A stretch of DNA of 5,826 bases from DAOVQB01 sp023128935 (GCA_030628905.1 DAOVQB010000241.1:1-5826), one strand, 5' to 3'. Numbered from the stretch's first letter, positions 1 to 5,741 are shown. Translations and numbers: made by a program. The notes: generated by a model from the letters alone, not told the origin.

Positions 1-354
1 GGCCAGGGGCTCATCCTCGGTGGAGAGAATCAACCCCTCCGTATCGCGCAGAAGGCGCAGGCGGCCGTAGCGCGCGGCGTAGTCGCGGATCTCGACATCC
101 ACGTGCGCCGGCACCGGGTACTTCGAGAATCCGTGTAGGGCGGCTAGGATCTCATCGGGGGTGACACCTGCCGCGCGTGCGTTCCAAATCGATAAGGGCG
201 TGATGCGGTAGGTGTGGATATGCTCGGGGGACTTGATCAACTCGGCGAAGCGCACTAGCTCGTTGCGGGCCGCCGCGTATCTGGGGCTATCGACCTCGAC
301 GAGGACCGTGTGGTCTCCCTGAACGATCAGCGGGTTGGTCGCTGCGATACTCAC
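1..354 (-). CDS. XPB-type DNA repair helicase, N-terminal part (runs off the window)
   Basis: The first 118 codons of a minus-strand gene are present and open to the window edge. The translation opens with VSIAATNPLIVQGDHTVLVE and continues with SPRYAAARNELVRFAELIKS, PEHIHTYRITPLSIWNARAA and a segment rich in RDYAARYGRLRL. I recognise this as the N-terminal domain of bacterial XPB/ERCC3-like superfamily 2 helicases, which precedes the RecA-like motor. In this family the enzyme is a 3'-5' ATP-dependent DNA translocase linked to nucleotide excision repair; the motor motifs would lie left of position 1 and are not visible. The GTG start at 354-352 overlaps the upstream gene's TGA (bases 351-354), with GAGGGGG at 362-368 as ribosome-binding site, so translation is probably coupled. 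The family call is from memory of family sequences. Confidence is high for the family and low for exact function. Confidence 0.86.
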   Translation of the reverse strand, partial: MSIAATNPLIVQGDHTVLVEVDSPRYAAARNELVRFAELIKSPEHIHTYRITPLSIWNARAAGVTPDEILAALHGFSKYPVPAHVDVEIRDYAARYGRLRLLRDTEGLILSTEDEPLA

Positions 355-2309
355 CAGGCGGCCCCCTCGGGTGAGGTCCCTTCAGAGATCGTCCGCGCGG
401 TCCGCTTGCGGACGGCGGGTGTCCTCCCGGGTGCGACGGAGTAGCCCAGCTTGTGCAGCCCTCTCCTGAAGGCCGCCTGGGAACCGGTCGGCACCGCCAG
501 ATGCCGCTCCCCCGCAGCCAGGCAATGGCGTCGGGTGCGCGTGTGGCCGGCGATCAGGGCGGCCAGCTCCGGATCGGCGCATTCGATCAATCGGGCCTCG
601 CCGCTTTCGCGCAGACACTGCGCCCGCTCCTCGATATCCTCCAGGAAGCGGGTGACGGTCGCCGGCATCTGCGGGTCGCCCCGCGCGGCCAGGAACTCAC
701 GCAGCTCCGTGACGCTATGGCCGCTCTCGACGGCCTCCAGCACCCGCTCACGTTCCAGGTGCCAGGAGGCATCGGAGGTGCGGTTGGCGTAGAGTTCGAG
801 CGCGTACTGGTCAACCGCTGGCAGGGATTGGCTCAGGACGGTGATGTCCAGATTCGGCAAAACCCTCAGGAGTTGCTCGGACTCCAAAACTGCTGGCGTA
901 TAGTCCTCACAGGTGCCGAGGCAGTATGCGCCCAGGGGTGTCAGGCGGATGTAGAGGAGCCCATCGTAGCGACTGAGGAAGGACAATTCGTCCGTGCCCC
1001 AGAGGTTGCCGTAGTCTTGACGCGCACCGGCCGGGGGAACATAGGCAACATCGATCAGCCCCAGCGTGGCGGCATACTCGAAGAGGAAACAGAGCGCATA
1101 GCGCGCCTGCAGGATCTTCCAGTCACCGAACCCCTCATAACCCAAATTGCCGTAGTGTGAATCCGCGATATAGAGGCTCCACATGAAGTAGTCTTGCGAA
1201 ACCTCGAAGTCGTGCTCCGATGCCCGCATGTAGCGAAAGAACTCGTCAATCCCGATCCAGCGTCCGACCGGGCACTCCGCCAGCGCATCGGCGATTGCCT
1301 CACGCCGCTCGCTGGGGGCGATCAATCCCCGATTGCCCTTGCCGGTCTGTCCCTTGATGCAATCGATGCGCCGTAGCTCGTCGAGCAGCTTTGTGTCGAG
1401 CCAACGGTCCCACGCCCCCCGCAGCACGTCGGCAGGATCGCCCGATAGGGCCTGCTTGCCCTTGCGCGTGAGCTGCAACCGCTTGCCGCGCAATTGAGCC
1501 AGGCCGGCCGCTTGGACGATGAACGTCCAGGCGAATGCCCGGATGGAGCCCACGCCATCCCACAATCGCGAGTCAGAAACGACCTTTGCCCACTGTGAGG
1601 TGTCGGCGTAGAAATCTCCGCCGTGCAGCGAGGTCTGCACGATCTCAACTGTCCGCGCCGAGGCACGCCGGGTCTTCTCACTCACCGAGATCTTGCCGGC
1701 GTCTATCAGGCGCAGAGCGGCGTGGAGGTCGTGTTGGGCTGCCCGTTCCATGTGCCGCTGCTCTAGCGGAATCCTGTGTACGCCTCGCGTGGTTCGCTTA
1801 GTACGCCAGTCGTACAACTCCCACGGGCGTTCGATAAGCTCCGGGATCTTTTCGAGCACATCGAGCTCGGCCTGACGGGGCGCGGGGACAAATTCCTTGA
1901 GCCGCTGCCTCAGATCATCCGGTATCCGAAGCTCACCGGATCCCCACTTCTGTCCATAGAAGAAGAACCGCAGGTAGGTGGGCGGGTCATCCCGATTGTA
2001 TTCGGTCATTGAGCCCCACTCGGGATTGGCCCTGTACTTGGCGCGGAACTGCGCCTGGCGAAAGCACCCATCGGGTCCATGAACGGCCTCGGCCACAGCC
2101 GCCTGCTGCAGCGTATCGAGCTGCTCCCAGATCGCGTTGAGTTTCATGCCAGCCATCTCGCTCATGATCAGCTGCTCGAGTTCGGTCTTGCGCGAGGGCA
2201 TTTTCTTGCCGAGCAGCCGGACGAGCCTCCTCAGCTGCGCGACATTCATGGAATTCTGCAGGGCCGCGGACAGGGTTTCTGGGAGCTCGATGGATGGATA
2301 GCGACGCAT
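351..2309 (-). CDS. Helicase-associated (XPB/Ssl2-like) domain protein, partner of XPB helicase
   Basis: A 652-residue protein. The ATG at 2309 is chosen because GGAGG (2315-2319) lies 5 bases upstream; the longer open frame would need a TTG at 2372 with no comparable site. Residues about 20-50 (MNVAQLRRLVRLLGKKMPSR and following) resemble a SAP-like helical DNA-binding motif. Residues about 482-570 (RVLPNLDITVLSQSLPAVDQ, then WHLERERVLEAVESGHSVTE) resemble the N-terminal domain of the adjacent XPB helicase. The C-terminus (HCLAAGERHLAVPTGSQAAF) is typical of bacterial helicase-associated proteins. No Walker A or DEAD/DEAH box is seen, so it is probably not a motor itself. Gene order, partner then XPB with overlap, matches what I recall of the mycobacterial Rv0862c-Rv0861c pair. 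A role as DNA-binding cofactor or scaffold in repair is inferred. No frameshift or stop is seen. Confidence 0.85.
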   Translation of the reverse strand: MRRYPSIELPETLSAALQNSMNVAQLRRLVRLLGKKMPSRKTELEQLIMSEMAGMKLNAIWEQLDTLQQAAVAEAVHGPDGCFRQAQFRAKYRANPEWGSMTEYNRDDPPTYLRFFFYGQKWGSGELRIPDDLRQRLKEFVPAPRQAELDVLEKIPELIERPWELYDWRTKRTTRGVHRIPLEQRHMERAAQHDLHAALRLIDAGKISVSEKTRRASARTVEIVQTSLHGGDFYADTSQWAKVVSDSRLWDGVGSIRAFAWTFIVQAAGLAQLRGKRLQLTRKGKQALSGDPADVLRGAWDRWLDTKLLDELRRIDCIKGQTGKGNRGLIAPSERREAIADALAECPVGRWIGIDEFFRYMRASEHDFEVSQDYFMWSLYIADSHYGNLGYEGFGDWKILQARYALCFLFEYAATLGLIDVAYVPPAGARQDYGNLWGTDELSFLSRYDGLLYIRLTPLGAYCLGTCEDYTPAVLESEQLLRVLPNLDITVLSQSLPAVDQYALELYANRTSDASWHLERERVLEAVESGHSVTELREFLAARGDPQMPATVTRFLEDIEERAQCLRESGEARLIECADPELAALIAGHTRTRRHCLAAGERHLAVPTGSQAAFRRGLHKLGYSVAPGRTPAVRKRTARTISEGTSPEGAAW

Positions 2310-2314
2310 TGAAT

Positions 2315-2319
2315 CCTCC
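2315..2319 (-). promoter_or_regulatory. Ribosome-binding site deciding the start of the XPB partner
   Basis: GGAGG on the minus strand lies 5 bases before the ATG at 2309. It fixes the start of the helicase-associated protein and argues against the upstream in-frame TTG at 2372. Confidence 0.8.
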
Positions 2320-2361
2320 GCGTGTAATGGACCCCGACACGTACGACGATGCCGACTCCCC

Positions 2362-2390
2362 AGGATACCCAATCCCGCGGCGGTTGGCCA
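2362..2390 (-). promoter_or_regulatory. Candidate sigma70-type promoter of the XPB operon
   Basis: Reading the minus strand, TGGCCA (2385-2390) and TATCCT (2362-2367) are separated by 17 bases. Each matches its consensus hexamer at 4 of 6 positions. Initiation would fall near 2355, giving a leader of about 45 bases that includes the GGAGG site. This is a plausible but weak call. Confidence 0.35.
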
Positions 2391-2422
2391 GAGACCTATG
2401 CGCGCTATCGGTCGAGGATCCG

Positions 2423-2463
2423 CCCCCGGCCTTGTGACTGCCGGATCGGCCAGAATCCGGGGG
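2423..2463. repeat. GC-rich inverted repeat between divergent genes
   Basis: CCCCCGG (2423-2429) is complementary to CCGGGGG (2457-2463). Nested inside is a competing stem of CCGGAT (2441-2446) and ATCCGG (2455-2460) with an 8-base loop. No T-run follows on either strand, and the site sits upstream of both flanking genes, so a terminator is unlikely. A second small hairpin (CCCC-TTA-GGGG, 2471-2481) follows. Function unknown; it may be chance in GC-rich DNA. Confidence 0.35.
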
Positions 2464-2555
2464 TAACCGTCCCCTTAGGGGTCACGTTATGCGCTCGAGC
2501 GCGCTCTCAGGGCTAGCGTGTCGGCGCCTGTATTACTGGTCGTTGGGGATAAGGA

Positions 2556-2681
2556 TGACCGCACGGCGCGTAGAACTTTACGACACGTCGTGTAGCCGAG
2601 ACGATGTGGCCCGTATCCTTGACGACATGTCGTGTAGCCAAGACAACATGGGCGTAATCTAGACAACAGGTCTCGTAGTCT
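2556..2681. repeat. Six tandem imperfect 21-bp units (operator- or iteron-like array)
   Basis: Units run 2556-2576 (then one base), 2578-2598, 2599-2619, 2620-2640, 2641-2660 (20 bases) and 2661-2681. The consensus is WGACRACAYG followed by KCGYGTAGYCT. Across all six units AC at 3-4, G at 10 and GTA at 15-17 are invariant. Units two and four share nearly all bases over ACGACAYGTCGTGTAGCC. The consensus is also an imperfect dyad (AGAC...GTCT ends; 7 of 10 pairs match in the last unit), and unit four contains the 12-base palindrome ACGACATGTCGT. A 21-base period is two helical turns, so bound proteins would line up on one face of the DNA. The array ends 38 bases before the LolA-like relic. A TetR-type operator cluster is one reading and iterons another; neither is shown. 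Confidence 0.7.
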
Positions 2682-2703
2682 GAAGTCTGAACAATAGGAA
2701 GCT

Positions 2704-2710
2704 AAAGGAA
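2704..2710 (+). promoter_or_regulatory. Ribosome-binding site of the LolA-like relic
   Basis: AAAGGAA lies 9 bases before the ATG at 2720. It supports that ATG as the ancestral start of the signal-peptide-bearing protein. No convincing -35/-10 pair was found between the 21-bp array and this start. Confidence 0.5.
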
Positions 2711-2719
2711 ACACTCGAA

Positions 2720-3080
2720 ATGAAACGCTCGAAGATCACAGGACCGATGACTGGACTGGCCGTCGCCTTGATCACCTGCATTGTATGCGTGATATTTCTC
2801 TCCCCCCCGGTCCGGGCGGCCGAGCACGACATCCACCCTCGAGATGGAGATCGTCACCCCGCACTGGCAACGCACCTTGGTGATGAAGGTGTGGACCGAG
2901 GGGATGGACAAGACGTTCATCCGGATTCTCGCCCCGCGCAAAGAAAAGGGCGTGGGGACGCTCCGGATCGGCAATGAGATGTGGAACTACCTTCCCAAAA
3001 CCAACAAGGTGATGAAGATCTCGCCGTCGATGATGATGGGATCGTGGATGGGATCGGACTTCACCAACGACGACCTGGTC
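2720..3080 (+). pseudogene. Outer membrane lipoprotein-sorting (LolA-like) protein, broken
   Basis: The ATG at 2720 begins a good signal peptide: KRSK positive end, hydrophobic core around LAVALITCIVCVIFL, cleavage near VRAA. This frame then turns to unrelated residues (stop at 2975-2977). The conserved core resumes one frame over from about 2824: STLEMEIVTPHWQRTLVMKV, then FIRILAPRKEKGVGTLRIGN, EMWNYLPKTNKVMKISPSMM and SWMGSDFTNDDLV. These match my memory of periplasmic outer membrane lipoprotein-sorting proteins (LolA-like fold), often encoded beside RND/MMPL transporters. About 20 residues are missing at the frame break near 2820. The C-terminal half is gone after V at 3078-3080; the frame runs on to 3158 through unrelated sequence. 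It is therefore non-functional as read. The family call is firm; the transporter link is background knowledge, as no such gene is in the window. Confidence 0.8.
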
Positions 3081-3081
3081 G

Positions 3082-3962
3082 ACTTTGCTGGCTCACACCA
3101 AGAGCACCCGCCGCACCCTTCAGCGACAGCCAGCCCTCAGGTGCATCGGCGGCGGTGAGCCGACGGCGGTCTTCTTCATTCACCCTCACGCGCCACGGCG
3201 CACACGAAGTGCGCTGGGATCCGCGCGATCTGATCGTCAGTGAACTCCGCGGCTAGATCCCGCACCAGTGTGACCAGCTCAGGCTTCGTCACATAGCGAT
3301 GCTCGCCGCACCGGCCCTTGGGCACTTCCACGCGACTGACCGCACCTCCGACCCAGTGCAACGCAGCTTCGATCTGGGCACCTTTCTTCGGCACTGTCAC
3401 CACCACATTCTCGATCAAACACCGCGCGATGCGCTTCCTGTCCTGGGGGCGCGTTGTGGGCGCCTCCCACAACCGTGGCAGATCATGGGCATACTCACGC
3501 AGCCGACTTTGCTCCTCCTCCGATAGCGGCTTCTCCAGGCTCTAAGGCTCGTGATAATCCTTGATCAGAACGTGCCACTCCTCGCGCGGCCGTTGCCTGA
3601 CGCGCTTCACCGGGAGCTGGGCTTCATCGAGCACTTCCTCTACCTGCCGCCTACCGTATACATACGCGCCGGCGTAGGTGGGGTTAGCGAGCACGCGGGA
3701 CACATAGCTTGCACTGGGCAGCCGCCACCGTACCTGAATGTCCCGGTGACCGCACAAACATCGAGAAGATGGTACCAGCTATGGTTGCCGCGGGAAAGGC
3801 GGGCTACCTCGCGCGTCACTCCAGGTCCTCCGCCCGTTGCAGAAGGCGGCGCTGCAACCGCCGGCTCTCCTGGTGATGGATGACCTGATGAGCCGAGGAC
3901 TGGCGGATGTAGACGTAAGCCTGGCGGGACAGGTGACTCGGGGTGATCTGATCAGTGTTCAT
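3082..3962 (-). pseudogene. Large serine recombinase (resolvase/invertase family), heavily deleted
   Basis: AAAGGAGG (3969-3976) lies 6 bases before ATG 3962. Blocks follow in order. (i) 3962-3819: MNTDQITPSHLSRQAYVYIR then QSS, the catalytic-domain start with likely nucleophile Ser22; TGA at 3816-3818. (ii) 3819-3739, new frame: VTREVARLSRGNHSWYHLLD, later catalytic domain. (iii) 3733-3545, third frame: VRWRLPSASYVSRVLANPTY then AGAYVYGRR, recombinase domain; TAG at 3542-3544. (iv) Same frame past the TAG to about 3200: EKPLSEEEQSRLREYAHDLP, LWEAPTTRPQDRKRIARCLI, LVTLVRDLAAEFTDDQIARI. (v) 3177-3082, another frame: EGWLSLKGAAGALGVSQQ, helix-turn-helix-like. Family members are, from memory, about 500-700 codons; here about 880 bases remain. 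Roughly 40 residues are lost between (i) and (ii), over 100 between (ii) and (iii), and the zinc-ribbon/coiled-coil before (iv). It cannot make an active recombinase. Confidence 0.85.
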
Positions 3963-3968
3963 CAGCTG

Positions 3969-3976
3969 CCTCCTTT
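3969..3976 (-). promoter_or_regulatory. Preserved strong Shine-Dalgarno of the recombinase relic
   Basis: AAAGGAGG on the minus strand lies 6 bases before ATG 3962 and within the 29-base gap after the ATPase stop. It is near-ideal although the gene behind it is broken. If the ATPase transcript reads through, a 48-residue peptide (3816-3962) could still be translated. Confidence 0.7.
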
Positions 3977-3991
3977 GGATTCTCCTATCCG

Positions 3992-5299
3992 CTACCCGGT
4001 AAGAAAATCCTCGAACGTGACGCCGATGATACGGTCTGTTTCGAAACGGCTAGCGCCGACCACGGTAAGGTGGCCCTCTGGGAAAACGGAGGGAAACCAT
4101 GCGAAATCGAGGGGGCCGGTCTTACCTCGTTTCACCTCGATGAATTCGGTGGGGCTGAGCACGAAGTCGATCTCGTGTCCGCCGCCTTGCCAGAAGAGCA
4201 TGGTCTCGGCCGTCTCGTCGCCGCGAACGGCGGCGCGGCGCCAGCACTCCTGCGCCACGAGCCACTCCAGGAGCGCGGCCTGCTGGCCGGGGGGCAGAAC
4301 GAAATAGTCCTCGGGGCTGCGCGGGTGGCCAGGATGCCAGGCCGCCGCGGCCAGTAAGTTGGTCATGTGGAACTTGCAGGGACGCCGGCGGTTGGCGCGC
4401 CTTTTCGATGGATCCCAGGCATAGGCGAAGGACACGCACAGCAGGTCGGCAAGGAGTTCGACATACCCGGCCGCCACTGTGTTGTTGGCAAGGCCGGCTT
4501 CCCTGGCCAACTTGGACTGGCCGATGGGAGTGCCCGCGAAACGGTGCAGGCAGTCGAGTGTGTCGAGCAGCATGGCGCGAGGGCGCTTGCTGGCAGCGAA
4601 GGCGCCGTGTATCCAGTCACGCACCATCTCGACTACGTACTCGGGCATTCGTCCGTGGGAGGCCAAGGCAGAGCATGCCGGCGGCGATCCGCCCGATAGC
4701 AAGTACGCAGGCACGAGCGCCTGGCGCTTGAAACGGCGCCCGCAGACCCGTTTGAACTCCGCGAACGGGATCGGCGTGAAGATGTAAGATGTGCGGTTCA
4801 GTCGTCCCTTGCGACCGGGCAGACGCTCCGCGCCACGGCGCAGGTCTGCGGCTTTCGAGCCTGTCGTGACGAGCAGCACGCGGCGGAGTTCGCCGGCGTC
4901 AGCCAACATCTTCACGGCCCGCTCCCAATCCGCCACGGCAGTGATTTCGTCGACGAACAGGCGTCGCACCGATGTCTTTGTGGAGAAGAGAGGCAGCAGC
5001 AGCCGCATCTGCTCGGCCAGACTGCGCTGGTGAGGAAGCTCGTCGCCGTTAAGGTAAAATGCGGAGCCGGGGCCGAAGCGCTTGATGGTCTCCGCGATTT
5101 GCTGCTGCATCCAAGTGCTCTTGCCATACTGGCGTGCACCGCGGATGAGGATGATGCCGGGTTGCTCGGGCAATTCCGGCAAGCCGAAATCGGGCCGGAA
5201 CACGAACGGTTCGTCGCGCAGCTCTTCGAGCTTCGGCAGCACTCCTGGGGAGGTAATGTCTCCCCCCTGCAGGGCTTGGTTGATTTGCAGGGAATTCAT
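3992..5299 (-). CDS. AAA ATPase of the AAA_14/DUF4143 type
   Basis: A 435-residue cytosolic ATPase of unknown target, complete as read. The ATG at 5299 is chosen because GGGAGGG (5308-5314) lies 8 bases upstream; a longer form would need a TTG at 5326. Walker A is GARQYGKST (residues 54-62) and Walker B is RRLFVDE (112-118, Asp117/Glu118). A sensor-like VLLVTTGSKAAD follows near 140, with an arginine-rich RLPGRKGR loop near 157-164. A winged-helix-like segment (GTPIGQSKLAREAGLANNTV then AAGYVELLADLL) marks the start of the DUF4143 half. The C-terminus HEIDFVLSPTEFIEVKRGK has the D-(X)9-EXK spacing of a PD-(D/E)XK-like fold (Asp378, Glu388, Lys390). Such proteins are widespread, patchy and poorly understood, some discussed in defence or mobile-element settings. 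It has its own promoter and no intact gene downstream. Confidence 0.88.
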   Translation of the reverse strand: MNSLQINQALQGGDITSPGVLPKLEELRDEPFVFRPDFGLPELPEQPGIILIRGARQYGKSTWMQQQIAETIKRFGPGSAFYLNGDELPHQRSLAEQMRLLLPLFSTKTSVRRLFVDEITAVADWERAVKMLADAGELRRVLLVTTGSKAADLRRGAERLPGRKGRLNRTSYIFTPIPFAEFKRVCGRRFKRQALVPAYLLSGGSPPACSALASHGRMPEYVVEMVRDWIHGAFAASKRPRAMLLDTLDCLHRFAGTPIGQSKLAREAGLANNTVAAGYVELLADLLCVSFAYAWDPSKRRANRRRPCKFHMTNLLAAAAWHPGHPRSPEDYFVLPPGQQAALLEWLVAQECWRRAAVRGDETAETMLFWQGGGHEIDFVLSPTEFIEVKRGKTGPLDFAWFPSVFPEGHLTVVGASRFETDRIIGVTFEDFLTG

Positions 5300-5307
5300 G
5301 TACCGAG

Positions 5308-5314
5308 CCCTCCC
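5308..5314 (-). promoter_or_regulatory. Ribosome-binding site deciding the ATPase start
   Basis: GGGAGGG on the minus strand lies 8 bases before ATG 5299. It supports the 435-residue product over the TTG-initiated longer form. Confidence 0.7.
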
Positions 5315-5339
5315 GGAAAGGGTCAACGTCCTGCGCGTT

Positions 5340-5368
5340 AGTATGGCGAACGTTCAGAACGTTGGCAA
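5340..5368 (-). promoter_or_regulatory. Candidate promoter of the ATPase gene with embedded operator
   Basis: On the minus strand TTGCCA (5363-5368, 5 of 6 to consensus) and CATACT (5340-5345, 4 of 6) are separated by exactly 17 bases. Transcription would start near 5333, giving a leader of about 34 bases. The spacer is almost filled by AACGTT-CTG-AACGTT (5349-5363), a two-half-site dyad whose last base overlaps the -35. A protein bound there would block polymerase, so repression is the likely mode; the regulator is not identified. Confidence 0.55.
5349..5363. promoter_or_regulatory. AACGTT-N3-AACGTT dyad, putative operator
   Basis: Two copies of the self-complementary hexamer AACGTT are separated by CAG (plus strand). 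They form a 15-base dyad that is symmetric except for its central base. It lies between the proposed -35 and -10 of the ATPase promoter. Confidence 0.5.
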
Positions 5369-5592
5369 AGGGTTTTGGCTCTATTGCCGTGGGGTAAAGA
5401 GATTGGATCGAAGGGCAAACCGTGGCCTTCGCGGGATCGCGGACCTGCAAGGCTCTTGGGATCCAATGAAGCCTCCCAAAGGGCCATTGACAAAGGGTCC
5501 CTTCTTGGCCAATATACCGACGTTCCGCAACTCGCGAGGGGAGTTTAGGCAATTCTTCGAATGTGATTCGCATATTCTTGGCACCATCACCC

Positions 5593-5607
5593 AACATGAT
5601 TCATGTT
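5593..5607. repeat. 15-bp dyad AACATGA-T-TCATGTT
   Basis: Two perfect 7-base arms flank a single central base. Size and symmetry suit a dimeric repressor site, but no promoter or gene start can be tied to it with confidence. Confidence 0.45.
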
Positions 5608-5651
5608 ATCTCATAGTTGCAGTCGCTTTGCCACATCTTTGAAATCCGGGT

Positions 5652-5710
5652 CTTAGGGCTTGCGCGAGCCCTTCGGCATGGATCTTCTCCAGATCGGCGT
5701 GAGCCCTAAG
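5652..5710. repeat. Inverted and direct repeats around AGCCCTAAG
   Basis: CTTAGGGCT (5652-5660) is exactly complementary to AGCCCTAAG (5702-5710), 41 bases apart. Inside, GGGCTTGC/GCGAGCCC (5656-5671) can form a competing 8-pair hairpin with one G-T wobble. GCGCGAGCCCT (5662-5672) is also repeated directly as GCGTGAGCCCT (5697-5707). These resemble structured mobile-element ends or RNA folds, but no known element was recognised. Confidence 0.4.
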
Positions 5711-5715
5711 GACTT

Positions 5716-5741
5716 GCAATTGTGCCCCGGGGCACAATTGC
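5716..5741. repeat. Perfect 26-bp palindrome
   Basis: The half-site GCAATTGTGCCCC (5716-5728) is followed directly by its exact reverse complement (5729-5741), with no spacer. Symmetry stops at the next base on each side. No T-run follows, so an intrinsic terminator is not supported. It may be an operator, a cruciform or hairpin site, or part of an unrecognised element end. Confidence 0.7.

Noticed and set aside
453..1160. Long plus-strand open frame opposite the helicase-associated gene
   Set aside because: A high-GC antisense shadow; the minus-strand frame has a clear start signal and recognisable family features.
2310..2372. Extended N-terminus of the helicase-associated protein starting at TTG 2372
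   Set aside because: The ATG at 2309 has GGAGG 5 bases upstream; the extra 21 residues are rich in R/H/C and the stretch holds the candidate promoter's initiation region.
2471..2481. CCCC-TTA-GGGG hairpin as a terminator
   Set aside because: The stem has only four pairs, no T-run follows, and the site lies upstream of both flanking genes.
2556..2681. CRISPR array
   Set aside because: Units are contiguous and degenerate, with no spacers between identical repeats.
2487..2714. Minus-strand frame with heptad-like repeats (LGYTTCR) over the 21-bp array
   Set aside because: The periodicity comes from the DNA repeat, whose 21-base unit is a multiple of three; there is no ribosome-binding site and no family resemblance.
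3081..3158. Tail of the LolA-like frame after DDLV as a novel C-terminus
   Set aside because: The same bases read on the minus strand as the recombinase helix-turn-helix block, so this tail is antisense read-through.
5300..5326. Extended ATPase start at TTG 5326
   Set aside because: GGGAGGG is placed correctly for ATG 5299, and the extension would include the Shine-Dalgarno itself.
5049..5597. Minus-strand open frame across the ATPase promoter and 5' end
   Set aside because: It overlaps the ATPase coding region out of frame and covers its promoter and Shine-Dalgarno; the translation resembles nothing known.
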